A stretch of DNA of 64,000 nucleotides from Pseudomonas sp. PSB18 (GTDB taxonomy: Bacteria; Pseudomonadota; Gammaproteobacteria; Pseudomonadales; Pseudomonadaceae). A model generated the notes under the pieces. That model was not told where the DNA came from and did not search any database. It saw only the letters and a program-made list of their open reading frames with translations. The stretch is from the NCBI RefSeq assembly GCF_014596565.1, contig NZ_NOIN01000003.1:558001-622000 (forward strand). The letters are read 5' to 3'. A program made the position numbers and the translations under genes. Below, one piece after another: positions 38,354-51,248 of this stretch (the stretch's first letter is position 1; each line of letters starts with the position of its first letter).

Positions 38354-41300
38354 GCCTTCAATCCTGCATGTAGATCCTGCAAGCGACGGACGGTCTTCTC
38401 GGGACCGAACTTGAGCGCTTCGCAGATCGCTTCGCCCGCAGCAATGGTGGTGGTGCAATAAATCTTGTGCTGCAGCGCATTGCGACGAATGGAGTAGGAG
38501 TCGGCGATCGACTGACGGCCTTCAGTGGTGTTGATGATCAGCGTGACTTCGTCATTCTTGATCATGTCGACCACATGCGGACGTCCTTCAGTCACCTTGT
38601 TCACGCGGCGCACTTTCAGGCCCGCCGCCTCGATCAGCCTGGCGGTACCGGCAGTGGCGACCACTTCGAAGCCCAAGTTGATCAGATCACGGGCCACACC
38701 TGCAACCAGTGGCTTGTCGTCATCACGCACGCTGATGAACGCCGTGCCGCCTGTCGGCAGGACTTCGCTGGCGCCCATCTGGGCCTTGGCGAACGCTTCG
38801 CCAAAGGTGTCGCCAACGCCCATCACTTCACCGGTGGATTTCATCTCCGGGCCGAGGATCGGGTCGACGCCTGGGAACTTGGCGAACGGGAACACCGCCT
38901 CTTTCACGCTGTAGAAGTTCGGAATGATCTCCTTGGTGAAGTTCAGCTCCGCCAGGGTCTTACCGGCCATGACGCGGGCAGCGATCATTGCCAGGGAGAC
39001 ACCGATGCACTTGGAGACGAACGGCACGGTCCGGGAAGCGCGTGGGTTCACTTCGATGACGTAGATGTCTTCGCCCTGAAGCGCCAGTTGCACGTTCATC
39101 AGACCGACCACACCCAGTTCCAGGGCCATTTTCTTGACCTGCTCGCGCATCTCGTCCTGGATGTGCGCCGGCAGCGAGTAAGGCGGCAGCGAGCATGCGG
39201 AGTCACCGGAGTGAACACCGGCCTGTTCGATGTGCTGCATGATCGCGCCGATCACCACGTCCTTGCCGTCGCAGACCGCGTCCACGTCCATCTCGATGGC
39301 GCAGTTGAGGAAGTGATCCAGCAGCACCGGGCTGTCGTTGGACACCTGGACCGCTTCACGCAGGTAGCGCTTGAGCTCTTCTTCCTGGTAAACGATTTCC
39401 ATCGCACGGCCGCCCAGTACATAGGATGGACGCACCACCAGCGGATAACCGATCTTGGCGGCGGCACGAATCGCTTCGTCTTCGCTGCGCACAGTGGCGT
39501 TTGGCGGCTGACGCAGGTTCAGGCGCTCGACCATCTGCTGGAAGCGCTCACGGTCTTCGGCGCGGTCGATGGCATCCGGGCTGGTACCGATGATCGGTAC
39601 GCCAGCGGCTTCCAGGGCGCGAGCCAGCTTCAATGGAGTCTGGCCGCCGTACTGGACGATCACGCCTTTCGGCTTCTCGACACGGACGATTTCCAGCACG
39701 TCTTCCAGGGTCACCGGCTCGAAGTACAGACGGTCGGAGGTGTCGTAGTCGGTGGACACGGTTTCCGGGTTGCAGTTGACCATGATGGTCTCGTACCCGT
39801 CGTCGCGCAGGGCCAGTGCGGCGTGTACGCAGCAATAGTCGAACTCGATGCCCTGGCCGATACGGTTGGGACCGCCGCCCAGGATCATGATCTTGTCGCG
39901 CGTCGATGGCGCGGCTTCGCACTCTTCCTCGTACGTGGAGTACAGGTAGGCGGTGTCGGTGGCGAACTCGGCCGCGCAGGTGTCGACGCGCTTGTAGACC
40001 GGGAACACTTCCAGCTTGTGACGATGAGCGCGCAGGCTCTTCTCGGTCACACCCAGCAATTTGGCCAGGCGCTGGTCCGAGAAGCCCTTGCGCTTGAGGC
40101 GGAACATCATGTCGCGGTCGATGCTGGACATGCCCAGGGTCTTGACCTTCTCCTCTTCCTTGATCAGATCTTCGATCTGCACCAGGAACCAAGGATCGAT
40201 CATGTTCATGCCGAAGATCTGCTCCACGGTCATGCCGGCACGGAAGGCGTCGGCCACGTACCAGATACGCTCGGCGCCCGGCACGGTCAGCTCGCGCTTG
40301 AGCTCGCTCATGCTTTCCGGGTTGCTCAGGTCCAGCTTCGGATCGAGGCCGCAGACACCCACTTCCAGGCCGCGAAGGGCTTTCTGCAGGGATTCCTGGA
40401 AGGTCCGGCCGATGGCCATGACTTCACCGACCGACTTCATCTGGGTGGTCAGGCGGGCGTCGGCCTTGGCGAATTTTTCGAAGGCAAAGCGTGGCAGCTT
40501 GGTGACGACGTAGTCGATGGACGGCTCGAAGGAGGCCGGGGTCTTGCCGCCGGTGATGTCGTTCGACAGTTCGTCCAGGGTATAACCCACGGCCAGTTTG
40601 GCAGCGACCTTGGCAATCGGGAAACCAGTGGCTTTCGAAGCCAGGGCCGACGAACGGGAAACCCGCGGGTTCATCTCGATGACCACCATGCGGCCAGTAT
40701 CCGGGCAGATGCCGAACTGGACGTTGGAGCCGCCGGTTTCTACGCCGATCTCACGCAAGACCGCCAGGGAGGCGTTACGCAGGATCTGGTATTCCTTGTC
40801 GGTCAGGGTCTGGGCCGGTGCGACGGTGATCGAGTCGCCGGTGTGCACACCCATCGGATCGAAGTTTTCGATGGAGCAGACGATGATGCAGTTGTCCTTT
40901 TTGTCGCGGACAACTTCCATTTCATATTCTTTCCAACCGATCAGGGATTCGTCGATCAGCAGTTCCTTGGTCGGCGACAGGTCCAGACCACGGGCGCAGA
41001 TTTCTTCGAACTCTTCGCGGTTGTAGGCGATGCCACCACCCGTGCCGCCCATGGTGAAGGACGGACGGATAATGCACGGGAAGCCAAGCTTCTCGAGGAC
41101 CGCATTGGCCTCTTCCATGCTGTGGGCGATGCCCGAGCGCGGGCATTCCAGGCCGATGGCCTTCATCGCCTTGTCAAAGCGCGAACGATCTTCGGCCTTG
41201 TCGATGGTGTCGGCGTTGGCGCCGATCATTTCCACACCGAATTTTTCCAGGACGCCTTCGCGCTCCAGATCCAGGGCACAGTTCAGCGCCGTCTGGCCGC

Positions 41301-41571
41301 CCATGGTCGGCAACAGTGCATCAGGACGTTCTTTCTCGATGATCTTGGCAACGGTCTGCCACTTGATCGGTTCGATGTAGGTGGCGTCGGCCATGGCCGG
41401 GTCGGTCATGATGGTGGCAGGGTTGGAGTTCACCAGGATGACGCGGTAACCCTCTTCGCGCAGGGCCTTGCAGGCCTGGGCGCCGGAGTAGTCGAATTCG
41501 CAGGCCTGGCCGATCACGATCGGGCCAGCGCCGAGAATCAGGATGCTTTTTATGTCTGTACGTTTTGGCAT
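38350..41571 (-). CDS. carB: Carbamoyl-phosphate synthase large chain
   Basis: This 1073-residue subunit makes carbamoyl phosphate from ammonia, bicarbonate and two ATP for arginine and pyrimidines. It shows the two homologous ATP-grasp halves ([20 protein letters not shown] at the start and [19 protein letters not shown] near 560) and a C-terminal allosteric domain (from about 935). ATG 41571 ([14 protein letters not shown]) is the conserved start; the five-residue upstream extension is unlikely. It is 105 bases downstream of carA with no gene between. Confidence 0.98.
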   Translation of the reverse strand: MPKRTDIKSILILGAGPIVIGQACEFDYSGAQACKALREEGYRVILVNSNPATIMTDPAMADATYIEPIKWQTVAKIIEKERPDALLPTMGGQTALNCALDLEREGVLEKFGVEMIGANADTIDKAEDRSRFDKAMKAIGLECPRSGIAHSMEEANAVLEKLGFPCIIRPSFTMGGTGGGIAYNREEFEEICARGLDLSPTKELLIDESLIGWKEYEMEVVRDKKDNCIIVCSIENFDPMGVHTGDSITVAPAQTLTDKEYQILRNASLAVLREIGVETGGSNVQFGICPDTGRMVVIEMNPRVSRSSALASKATGFPIAKVAAKLAVGYTLDELSNDITGGKTPASFEPSIDYVVTKLPRFAFEKFAKADARLTTQMKSVGEVMAIGRTFQESLQKALRGLEVGVCGLDPKLDLSNPESMSELKRELTVPGAERIWYVADAFRAGMTVEQIFGMNMIDPWFLVQIEDLIKEEEKVKTLGMSSIDRDMMFRLKRKGFSDQRLAKLLGVTEKSLRAHRHKLEVFPVYKRVDTCAAEFATDTAYLYSTYEEECEAAPSTRDKIMILGGGPNRIGQGIEFDYCCVHAALALRDDGYETIMVNCNPETVSTDYDTSDRLYFEPVTLEDVLEIVRVEKPKGVIVQYGGQTPLKLARALEAAGVPIIGTSPDAIDRAEDRERFQQMVERLNLRQPPNATVRSEDEAIRAAAKIGYPLVVRPSYVLGGRAMEIVYQEEELKRYLREAVQVSNDSPVLLDHFLNCAIEMDVDAVCDGKDVVIGAIMQHIEQAGVHSGDSACSLPPYSLPAHIQDEMREQVKKMALELGVVGLMNVQLALQGEDIYVIEVNPRASRTVPFVSKCIGVSLAMIAARVMAGKTLAELNFTKEIIPNFYSVKEAVFPFAKFPGVDPILGPEMKSTGEVMGVGDTFGEAFAKAQMGASEVLPTGGTAFISVRDDDKPLVAGVARDLINLGFEVVATAGTARLIEAAGLKVRRVNKVTEGRPHVVDMIKNDEVTLIINTTEGRQSIADSYSIRRNALQHKIYCTTTIAAGEAICEALKFGPEKTVRRLQDLHAGLKA

Positions 41572-41676
41572 GGGTTTGTCACTCAAATCCGCAGGTCAGT
41601 CGGCTAGGCCGTCGAACAATCTTTGAAGCGCCCGCGGGGGCCGCCGCACGCGGGGCCGCCCTCGGGCTTCACGCGG
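41572..41676 (-). other. carA-carB spacer with GC-rich hairpin
   Basis: The first half on the minus strand (about 41636-41670) is almost all G and C and can fold on itself (GCCCGAGGGC, GCGGGC). I recall an extra ORF here in P. aeruginosa; none is present in this window. Confidence 0.5.
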
Positions 41677-42813
41677 TCAGCGTCGCTTGGCCATCTCATT
41701 GATGAAGCGATCGAACAGCGGCGCCACATCGTTCGGGCCCGGGCTCGCTTCAGGGTGGCCCTGGAAGCTGAACGCGCTCTTGTCGGTGCGCTCGATGCCT
41801 TGCAGCGTACCGTCGAACAGCGATTTATGGATCGCCCGCACGTTGGCTGGCAGGGTCGCCTCGTCCACCGCGAAGCCGTGGTTCTGGCTGGTGATCATGA
41901 CGACACCGGTGTCCAGGTCCTGGACCGGGTGGTTGGCACCGTGGTGACCATGACCCATCTTCAGAGTCTTGGCGCCCGACGCCAGGGCCAGCAGTTGGTG
42001 ACCGAGGCAGATGCCGAACACCGGGATCTCGGTTTCCAGCACATCCTTGATCGCCTGGATCGCGTAGTCGCAAGGCTCAGGGTCACCCGGGCCGTTGGAC
42101 AGGAACACGCCATCGGGGTTGAGGGCCAGTACGTCAGCCGCCGGGGTTTGCGCCGGCACCACGGTCACGCGGCAACCGCGCTCGACCAGCATGCGCAGGA
42201 TGTTCACCTTGACGCCGTAGTCGTAGGCCACCACGTGGTACGGCAGCTCGGACGCTTCGATCGTCGGGTGGCTGTCGGTCTTCAGGTTCCAGACCGAGGA
42301 ACGCCACTCGTACTGCTTCTTGGTGCTGACGACTTTCGCCAGGTCCATGCCCTTGAGGCCAGGGAAACCCTGGGCGGCGGCGATGGCGGCCTCTTCAGAA
42401 ATGTTGTCACCGGCCATGATGCAGCCGTTCTGCGCGCCCTTCTCCCGCAGGATGCGGGTCAGGCGACGGGTGTCGATACCAGCGATCGCCACGACGTTGT
42501 TGGCTTTCAAGTAATCCGACAGGGACATCGTGTTACGCCAGTTGCTCGCTACCAGTGGCAGGTCACGGATGACCAGGCCGGCAGACCAGACGCGGTCGGA
42601 CTCGGCATCTTCCGGTGTAGTGCCGGTGTTGCCGATGTGCGGGTAAGTCAGGGTGACGATTTGCTGGGCGTAGGAAGGATCGGTAAGAATTTCCTGATAG
42701 CCGGTCATTGCGGTGTTAAACACCACCTCACCAACGGTCTGACCGTCGGCTCCAATGGCTTCGCCGCGAAAAATGCTGCCATCAGCAAGGGCGAGTATGG
42801 CTGGCTTAGTCAA
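41677..42813 (-). CDS. carA: Carbamoyl-phosphate synthase small chain
   Basis: This 378-residue glutamine amidotransferase subunit supplies ammonia to CarB. The triad is visible: Cys in [12 protein letters not shown] and His/Glu in [12 protein letters not shown]. The N-terminal part ([25 protein letters not shown]) contacts CarB. The start is TTG 42813 with a strong GGGAGG. An apparent attenuator (42859-42899) lies 45 bases upstream, so expression is probably set by premature termination. Confidence 0.98.
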   Translation of the reverse strand: MTKPAILALADGSIFRGEAIGADGQTVGEVVFNTAMTGYQEILTDPSYAQQIVTLTYPHIGNTGTTPEDAESDRVWSAGLVIRDLPLVASNWRNTMSLSDYLKANNVVAIAGIDTRRLTRILREKGAQNGCIMAGDNISEEAAIAAAQGFPGLKGMDLAKVVSTKKQYEWRSSVWNLKTDSHPTIEASELPYHVVAYDYGVKVNILRMLVERGCRVTVVPAQTPAADVLALNPDGVFLSNGPGDPEPCDYAIQAIKDVLETEIPVFGICLGHQLLALASGAKTLKMGHGHHGANHPVQDLDTGVVMITSQNHGFAVDEATLPANVRAIHKSLFDGTLQGIERTDKSAFSFQGHPEASPGPNDVAPLFDRFINEMAKRR

Positions 42814-42858
42814 GAAGACCTCCCGTAAATAAAGCCTGAAAGGGCGATCGCAGGTTGT

Positions 42859-42899
42859 AAAAAAGCGGAGTGACGTATGGACACGTCACCCCGCTTTTT
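42859..42899 (-). terminator. Terminator in the carA leader, candidate attenuator
   Basis: On the minus strand GCGGGGTGACGT pairs with ACGTCACTCCGC (one G-T pair) and is followed by six T. It lies after dapB's own terminator and 45 bases before carA, the place and form of an attenuator. Confidence 0.75.
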
Positions 42900-43026
42900 C
42901 ACTGAATTATTCTGCGCGCTTTTAGTGGACACACTAAAGCTGTAGCTTACAGAAAAAGGCTTTTTTGGTCCACCGCTAATGAGCCTTAAAGGCAGGAGAA
43001 TGCGACAGGGCGTCGCGAAGCGGTGT

Positions 43027-43058
43027 AAAACGGGGTGCAGTATACCCTGAACCCCGTT
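43027..43058 (-). terminator. Terminator of dapB
   Basis: AACGGGGT pairs with ACCCCGTT around a 14-base loop, then TT on the minus strand. It lies 10 bases after the dapB stop. Confidence 0.65.
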
Positions 43059-43068
43059 CTCATTGACA

Positions 43069-43884
<816 letters not shown>

Positions 43885-45009
43885 TTACAGATCGCCGAAG
43901 AAGCGCTTCACGCCTTCGAACCAACCGGTGGTTTTCGGAGAGTGGCTGTTGTCGTCCGCCAGCGAACTGCGGAACTCTTCCAGCAATTCACGCTGACGCC
44001 GGCTCAGGTTGACCGGCGTTTCGACCGCAACGCGGCACATCAGATCACCCGCACCGCCACCGCGTACAGGCGCAACGCCTTTGCCACGGATCCGGAACTG
44101 CTTGCCGGTCTGCGTGCCCTCAGGGATTTTCAGCTTCACGCGGCCGTCGAGCGTTGGAATCTCGAGCTCACCACCCAACGCGGCATCGACGAAACCGATC
44201 GGCACTTCGCAGAACAGGTGCTTGCCGTCGCGCTGGAAAATCGAGTGTTCACGCACATTGATGACGACATACAGGTCACCGGTCGGGCCGCCCTGGGCAC
44301 CCGCCTCGCCTTCGCCGGAGAGGCGAATGCGGTCACCGGTATCGACGCCGGCCGGCACTTTCACCGACAGGGTCTTGTACTCCTCGACGCGCCCTTCGCC
44401 ATGGCAGGAATCGCAAGGGTCGGAAATGATCTTGCCCTGGCCATGGCAACGCGGGCAGGTCTGCTGCACCGAGAAGAAGCCCTGCTGCATGCGAACCTGG
44501 CCGATGCCACCACAGGTCGGGCAAGTGACAGGCGAGGAGCCCTTCTTGGCGCCCGAACCATCGCACGGCTTGCAATTGACCAGCGTCGGAACGCGGATAT
44601 TGACGGTCGTGCCACGCACCGCCTCTTCCAGATTCAACTCCAGCGTGTAGCGCAAATCGCTGCCACGCTGAGCGCCACCACGGGCGCCGCCGCGACCGCC
44701 ACCAAAGAAGTCGCTGAACACGTCGCCGAAGATATCGGAGAAGTTCTGGCCGCCAAAACCGGCACCGCCGCCACCCATGCTCGGGTCGACACCGGCATGC
44801 CCATACTGGTCGTAAGCCGCGCGCTTGCTGGAATCGGACAGTACTTCGTAAGCCTCGTTGGCTTCCTTGAACATTTCCTCCGACGCTTTATCGCCGGGAT
44901 TACGGTCCGGGTGGTGCTTCATCGCCAGACGACGATAGGCCTTTTTCAGATCCGCCTCGCTGGCCCCCCGCTCGACACCCAATACTTCGTAGAAATCACG
45001 CTTTGCCAT
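43885..45009 (-). CDS. dnaJ: Chaperone DnaJ
   Basis: This 374-residue co-chaperone delivers substrates to DnaK and triggers its ATPase. J domain ([14 protein letters not shown] with HPD at [12 protein letters not shown]), Gly/Phe-rich linker ([16 protein letters not shown]), and a zinc domain with four CxxCxGxG-type repeats ([32 protein letters not shown]). ATG 45009 ([11 protein letters not shown]) is the family start. It follows dnaK by 283 bases. Confidence 0.98.
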   Translation of the reverse strand: MAKRDFYEVLGVERGASEADLKKAYRRLAMKHHPDRNPGDKASEEMFKEANEAYEVLSDSSKRAAYDQYGHAGVDPSMGGGGAGFGGQNFSDIFGDVFSDFFGGGRGGARGGAQRGSDLRYTLELNLEEAVRGTTVNIRVPTLVNCKPCDGSGAKKGSSPVTCPTCGGIGQVRMQQGFFSVQQTCPRCHGQGKIISDPCDSCHGEGRVEEYKTLSVKVPAGVDTGDRIRLSGEGEAGAQGGPTGDLYVVINVREHSIFQRDGKHLFCEVPIGFVDAALGGELEIPTLDGRVKLKIPEGTQTGKQFRIRGKGVAPVRGGGAGDLMCRVAVETPVNLSRRQRELLEEFRSSLADDNSHSPKTTGWFEGVKRFFGDL

Positions 45010-45292
45010 TAGTCTTTGCACTCTTATAGGACGTCCGGCAAAGCTCTCCTGAGCCTCGCCCAACTCGTTGAGCCCCTACAGGCCCGGACCCAACCACGTC
45101 GATTCAGCGATCCCGGTCCCAGGCCCTACACGAAAAGCAGGAGCTTTCCCGACACGCCACCAGCACCCGAACGTTGTCGCATGCTGTAAAAATTCATGGG
45201 TTCCAGACACGCCAACGCGGGAGCAAGCTCCCGCGCGGCGACATCCTACCAGCCACCGCACAAACGCAGTCAACCGGCCGACCAACAAGCGA
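45010..45292 (-). other. dnaK-dnaJ spacer
   Basis: A nine-base palindromic stem CGCGGGAGC-AA-GCTCCCGCG (45216-45235) resembles the central part of a REP arm. It has no T run. I saw no sigma-32 promoter or ORF here. Confidence 0.5.
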
Positions 45293-47209
<1,917 letters not shown>

Positions 47210-47287
47210 GTTAACTCTCCCGGAACTTGGATTTTGTTGCCGCGGCAGTGGTGGCTAACCGCGGTAGCACTTAAACGCTTGACTTCT

Positions 47288-47315
47288 TAATGGGGCCGCT
47301 GCGCCCGATTTCAAG
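47288..47315 (-). promoter_or_regulatory. Sigma-32 heat-shock promoter of dnaK
   Basis: On the minus strand CTTGAAA (47309-47315), 13 bases, then CCCCATTA (47288-47295), close to the sigma-32 consensus. The -35 overlaps the grpE stop codon. Confidence 0.85.
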
Positions 47316-47877
47316 CCTGCTCGTCAATAGAAGGTGAAACCGGTGCGGGCGTCTTGCTGACCACGACCATGGCCGGGCGCAACAGACGGCCATTGAGCAG
47401 GTAACCTTTCTGGAAAACCTTCAGAACACTGTTTGGCTCGACGTCGGCACTTTCCTGCATCGCCATGGCCTGGTGGTGCTCGGCGTTGAAGGGTTCGCCG
47501 TGGGGGTCGATGGCTTCGAGCTGATAGCGCTTGAGGGTGTCCTGGAACATTTTCAGGGTCAGCTCGATGCCTTCACGCATCGGGCGAATGTTCTCATCGT
47601 CCGGATTGGACAGCTCCAGGCCGCGCTCCAGGCTGTCGATGATCGGCAGCAGGTCGCCGGCGAAGCGCTCCAGAGCGAATTTGTGAGCCTTTTCCACATC
47701 CTGCTCGGCGCGACGGCGGACGTTCTGCAGATCGGCTGCTACACGCAACGCCTGATCCTGCGCACCGGCCAGTTGCTCCTCGAGCACTTGTACACGGGCT
47801 GCCAGATCGCCACCCGAATCCTGGGAGGTCTGATTGGCCTCTTGGTTTTGCGTATCCTGCGTCTGTTCGTCAGCCAT
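47311..47877 (-). CDS. grpE: Nucleotide exchange factor GrpE
   Basis: This 188-residue dimer releases ADP from DnaK. An N-terminal Gln/Asp-rich tail ([17 protein letters not shown]) is followed by a long coiled coil (about 30-110, [22 protein letters not shown]) and the beta-wing domain ([32 protein letters not shown]). It is first in grpE-dnaK-dnaJ with its own sigma-32 promoter. Confidence 0.98.
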   Translation of the reverse strand: MADEQTQDTQNQEANQTSQDSGGDLAARVQVLEEQLAGAQDQALRVAADLQNVRRRAEQDVEKAHKFALERFAGDLLPIIDSLERGLELSNPDDENIRPMREGIELTLKMFQDTLKRYQLEAIDPHGEPFNAEHHQAMAMQESADVEPNSVLKVFQKGYLLNGRLLRPAMVVVSKTPAPVSPSIDEQA

Positions 47878-47929
47878 AGTTTTCTCCTCTCAACTTCGTC
47901 CGCGAGCTCGACTCGCGCTTCTGCCCCCG

Positions 47930-47961
47930 TATATGGGGCCGGGTTTTCCGGCTTCAAGGGG
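47930..47961 (-). promoter_or_regulatory. Sigma-32 heat-shock promoter of grpE
   Basis: On the minus strand CCCCTTGAAG (47952-47961), 13 bases, then CCCCATATA (47930-47938). The spacer length equals that of the dnaK promoter. It lies 53 bases before the grpE ATG. Confidence 0.88.
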
Positions 47962-48079
47962 CGCCCGACGAATTAACCTTACAAAAAGCAATTGCATACC
48001 TATTACCTGCCGCGCTAAGAAATTCGCTTCATCAAGCAAATCGAGCTAAGCGAGGGCATTGTCAGTCCGAAACAAAACA

Positions 48080-48095
48080 CTGTATAAATAACCAG
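48080..48095 (+). promoter_or_regulatory. LexA (SOS) box of recN
   Basis: CTGTATAAATAACCAG fits the CTG-N10-CAG rule of LexA operators with an AT-rich centre. It is 23 bases before the recN ATG, so it would overlap the promoter or transcription start. Confidence 0.8.
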
Positions 48096-48118
48096 ACCTA
48101 ACGCCTGGGAGCGGCTTT

Positions 48119-49792
48119 ATGCTGGTGCACCTGTCCGTACACAACTACGCCATCGTCGAACACCTCGACCTCGAACTTGACCGAGGCATGAGCGTGATTA
48201 CCGGTGAGACCGGCGCCGGCAAGTCGATCATGCTCGATGCCCTGGGCTTGACACTGGGTGATCGCGCCGACAGCGGCGTCGTACGCCCCGGCGCAGACAA
48301 AGCCGACATCCTGGCGACCTTCGACCTGGTCGACATCCCCGAAGCCAGCGCCTGGCTGGCCGAACGCGACCTGGATACCGACGGCCTGTGCATCCTGCGC
48401 CGGATCATCACCGCCGAAGGCCGCTCCCGAGGCTACATCAACGGCACTCCCTGCCCCCTGGGTGACCTCAAGGCCCTCGGGGAACTGCTGATCGACATCC
48501 ACAGCCAGCACGAACACCAATCCCTGCTCAAGACCGACACCCATCGCCGCCTGCTCGATGAATATGCCGGAGCCACCGACCTGGCCCGCCAGGTCCAACT
48601 GGCCGCCCAACGCTGGCGCCAGACCCGGCAGGAACTGGACCGCCTCTCCAACTCCGGCGACGAACAGCGTGCCCGCCACCAACTATTGAGCTACCAGCTC
48701 GAAGAACTGGAGAACCTGGCACTGGGAGAAAATGAGCTGGAGGAGCTGGAGCAGGAACACAAGAACCTGACCAATGCCGAAACCCTGCTGGGTATCTGCC
48801 GGCAAGTCGTCGAGCAATGCAGCGAAAGTGATTCGGGCAACGTACTCAATGCACTGACAGCCAGCCTGAACCGACTCTCCAGCGTGAACAACTCCGTCGG
48901 CGCCCTGAGCGAAGCAACCAACCTGCTGACCAGCGCACAGATCCAGGTCGAGGAGGCCGTGGGGGAACTCAACCGGTTCCTCGACCATTTCGATGCCGAC
49001 CCGGCGCGCCTGCAATACCTGGAAGAGCGCCTGGACACTATCTATACGCTCGCGCGCAAACACCGCGTCCAGCCCACCGATGTCATCGAGCTGCAGCAAC
49101 GCCTGCTGGAAGAGTTGGAAACCCTGAACGCCAACGATGAATCCATCGAGCGCCTGGGGGACGAACTGGCCTCCTATGCCCGTCATTACCAGGAGAAGGC
49201 CAAGGAACTCAGCGAGCTGCGCCGCATAGCCGCCACCGGACTGGCCAGCGCGGTGGAGCAGGAAATCCAGCGCCTGGGCATGCCGGGAGGGCGCTTCACC
49301 ATCGAACTGCGCCCCAACGCAGGGGACGAACTTCAGCCCAACGGGCTGGAGCAGGTGGAGCTGCTGGTCAGTGCCAACCCTGGGCAACCCCTCAAGGCGT
49401 TGGCGAAAGTCGCCTCCGGCGGCGAGTTGTCGCGCATCAGCCTGGCCATCCAGGTCATCACCGCGCAAACCTCACGGGTGCCGACGCTGGTATTCGACGA
49501 AGTGGATGTGGGTATTGGCGGACCGACCGCGGAAATTGTCGGCCAGCTGCTGCGCAGGCTGGGGGAGCGCGGCCAGGTGCTGACGGTCACTCACCTGCCT
49601 CAGGTCGCCGCACAAGGGCATCAACATCTATTTGTCCATAAAGTGCGTGGTGAGGACGCCACCCGTACCGCAGTGTCCAAGCTCAGCAAGAGCGAGCGCG
49701 TTGAGGAAGTGGCAAGGATGCTAGGCGGGATCGATCTCACCAAGGAGTCCCTGGCCCACGCGAAAAAAATGGTCGTCGCGGCGAAATCCTGA
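48119..49792 (+). CDS. recN: DNA repair protein RecN
   Basis: This 557-residue SMC-like ATPase acts in double-strand-break repair. Walker A is GETGAGKSIML at the N terminus, a coiled coil fills the middle (about 150-370), and the signature ASGGELSRISLAIQV and Walker B TLVFDEVDVGIGG are near the C terminus. GGGAG lies seven bases before ATG 48119. The LexA box upstream indicates SOS induction. It is divergent from grpE and ends at a shared terminator with fur. Confidence 0.97.
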   Translation: MLVHLSVHNYAIVEHLDLELDRGMSVITGETGAGKSIMLDALGLTLGDRADSGVVRPGADKADILATFDLVDIPEASAWLAERDLDTDGLCILRRIITAEGRSRGYINGTPCPLGDLKALGELLIDIHSQHEHQSLLKTDTHRRLLDEYAGATDLARQVQLAAQRWRQTRQELDRLSNSGDEQRARHQLLSYQLEELENLALGENELEELEQEHKNLTNAETLLGICRQVVEQCSESDSGNVLNALTASLNRLSSVNNSVGALSEATNLLTSAQIQVEEAVGELNRFLDHFDADPARLQYLEERLDTIYTLARKHRVQPTDVIELQQRLLEELETLNANDESIERLGDELASYARHYQEKAKELSELRRIAATGLASAVEQEIQRLGMPGGRFTIELRPNAGDELQPNGLEQVELLVSANPGQPLKALAKVASGGELSRISLAIQVITAQTSRVPTLVFDEVDVGIGGPTAEIVGQLLRRLGERGQVLTVTHLPQVAAQGHQHLFVHKVRGEDATRTAVSKLSKSERVEEVARMLGGIDLTKESLAHAKKMVVAAKS

Positions 49793-49812
49793 AGAAGCCG
49801 GGACGATCACCC

Positions 49813-49852
49813 AAATGAAAGAAGGCGACCCTGAGGTCGCCTTCTTTCATTT
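49813..49852. terminator. Bidirectional terminator of recN and fur
   Basis: An 18-base perfect stem around CTGA, with AAAG/CTTT flanks on both sides, between two convergent stops. Confidence 0.9.
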
Positions 49853-49859
49853 TCCATGC

Positions 49860-50264
49860 TTACTTCTTCTCGCGTACATGCAAGACGAGATGGTGATCGA
49901 TCAGCTCGAAGCCATGCTCTTCAGCAATTGCTTTTTGCAGCTTTTCAATTTCAGGACTGATGAACTCGATAACCTCACGGGTTTCCACATTCACCATGTG
50001 GTCGTGGTGCTCCCCATCTGCCAATTCAAAGACCGCATGACCGCCATCGAAATTATGGCGAGCCACGAGGCCGGCAGCCTCGAATTGGGTCAGAACACGG
50101 TAAACCGTGGCCAGACCGACGTCCTCGCCTGCTTCCATGAGGGCCTTGTAGACGTCTTCGGCACTCATGTGCCGCTGCTCGGCGGAGTCGAGCATTTGGA
50201 GAATCTTGACCCGTGGCAGTGTCACCTTGAGGCCGGCTTTGCGTAGTTCGCTATTTTCAACCAT
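49860..50264 (-). CDS. fur: Ferric uptake regulator Fur
   Basis: This 134-residue metal-sensing repressor of iron uptake has a winged-helix domain (LRKAGLKVTLPRVKILQML, then DVGLATVYRVLTQFEAAGLV) and a metal and dimer domain (GHAVFELADGEHHDHMVNV). It has no cysteine at all: the CxxC site found in E. coli Fur is VNVET here, so it depends on His/Glu/Asp sites only. This is usual for Pseudomonas Fur, though I recall one Cys in P. aeruginosa. It would control receptors such as the one at the left edge. Confidence 0.97.
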   Translation of the reverse strand: MVENSELRKAGLKVTLPRVKILQMLDSAEQRHMSAEDVYKALMEAGEDVGLATVYRVLTQFEAAGLVARHNFDGGHAVFELADGEHHDHMVNVETREVIEFISPEIEKLQKAIAEEHGFELIDHHLVLHVREKK

Positions 50265-50287
50265 GGTCAGCTTTCTCGCGATGCTGC

Positions 50288-50316
50288 TTCGCAGCTTCTC
50301 TTAATGCGGGTATGAT
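50288..50316 (+). promoter_or_regulatory. Promoter of bamE
   Basis: TTCGCA, 17 bases, then TATGAT at 50311-50316, 45 bases before the bamE ATG. It also lies in the region that must carry fur's own promoter in the other direction. Confidence 0.5.
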
Positions 50317-50361
50317 CGGCGTTTACGTTGTCCCAGCCAAGATAGTGGAAGTCGCCCACCG

Positions 50362-50886
50362 ATGCAAAACACCAAGCTCTTGCTAACCAGTTTCACCTTC
50401 GTGGGACTGCTCGCACTCGCCGGTTGTTCATTCCCCGGGGTTTACAAAATCGACATCCAGCAGGGCAATGTCGTGACGCAGGACATGATAGACCAGTTAC
50501 GCCCGGGAATGACCCGTCGGCAAGTACGGTTTATCATGGGTAACCCCCTGCTGACCGACACGTTCCATGCCGATCGCTGGGATTATCTCTACAGCTTGCA
50601 GCCTGGAGGCGGTGAGCGCCAGCAGGAACGCATCAGCGTTATCTTCAACGCCAACGACCAACTCGTCAGCCTGTCAGGCGATTTCATGCCTGGCGTGAGT
50701 CGCGACGAGGCCATCATGGGCAAGGACAGCGGCACGACGGTCACGCCGGCCGAGAACGGCGAGAAGGCGAAACCGGAAAAACCGGTCAAGCCAGGTTCGT
50801 TGCTGGACCAGATCCAGAAGGATGTGGACAGCGTCGAAACCGTCCCCGTCCCGACGCCAGAACCACTGGACACTACGCCGCAATAA
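50362..50886 (+). CDS. bamE: Outer-membrane assembly lipoprotein BamE (OmlA/SmpA)
   Basis: This 174-residue lipoprotein belongs to the BAM complex that folds outer-membrane proteins. It has a lipoprotein signal ending in LALAGCS (lipid on C22) and the conserved [27 protein letters not shown], then DRWDYLYSL. The C-terminal 60 residues are Pro/Lys-rich and disordered ([10 protein letters not shown]), longer than in E. coli. It is divergent from fur, as in other pseudomonads. Confidence 0.96.
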   Translation: MQNTKLLLTSFTFVGLLALAGCSFPGVYKIDIQQGNVVTQDMIDQLRPGMTRRQVRFIMGNPLLTDTFHADRWDYLYSLQPGGGERQQERISVIFNANDQLVSLSGDFMPGVSRDEAIMGKDSGTTVTPAENGEKAKPEKPVKPGSLLDQIQKDVDSVETVPVPTPEPLDTTPQ

Positions 50887-50897
50887 ATTGCGACATG

Positions 50898-50923
50898 AAA
50901 AAACCCGGCATGCCGGGTTTTTT
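50898..50923 (+). terminator. Terminator after bamE
   Basis: AACCCGGCA-TGCCGGGTT with A and T runs of six on either side. It is convergent with rnfH and may serve both. Confidence 0.85.
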
Positions 50924-50945
50924 ATTGCCTGCAATCCAGGTCCGA

Positions 50946-51248
50946 TTATTGATTCTGCTTACGGGCCTCGGCAGCCTTGGCCGCACGCAGGCGACGGATC
51001 TCCTTCGGGTCCGCCAGCAACGGCCGGTAAATCTCAAGACGATCACCCGCCTGGACCGCCTGGCACTCGGGATCGGCAATCACCTTGCTGAAAATCCCCA
51101 CCGGGCACGTGGCCAGGTCAAGCTCCGGGAACTCATCGGCAATGCCCGATGCAACCAGCGCAGCGCGAACTGTCGTGCCTTGCGGCACCGTAAATGTTCG
51201 CAAGACCTGACGCTGGACGGCGGCATAGACCACTTCTATCTCGATCAA
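50946..51248 (-). CDS. RnfH/RatB family ubiquitin-like protein
   Basis: This 100-residue protein has a beta-grasp (ubiquitin-like) fold: IEIEVVYAAVQRQVLRTFTVPQGTTVRAAL, then AGDRLEIYRPLLADPKEIRR. Family members are named RnfH or RatB and are nearly always encoded after ratA; their role is not settled. Its start overlaps the ratA stop by four bases. Confidence 0.9.
   Translation of the reverse strand: MIEIEVVYAAVQRQVLRTFTVPQGTTVRAALVASGIADEFPELDLATCPVGIFSKVIADPECQAVQAGDRLEIYRPLLADPKEIRRLRAAKAAEARKQNQ

Noticed and set aside
38467-41607. A 1046-residue open frame on the plus strand opposite carB
   Set aside because: carB on the other strand is full length with all motifs. Long mirror frames are expected from GC-rich codon use.
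43002-43007. TGTCGC on the minus strand as an ArgR half site before carA
   Set aside because: The AA expected eight bases later is missing and no second half was found.
45216-45235. Palindrome in the dnaK-dnaJ gap as a terminator
   Set aside because: There is no T run on either strand; it looks more like a REP-related stem.
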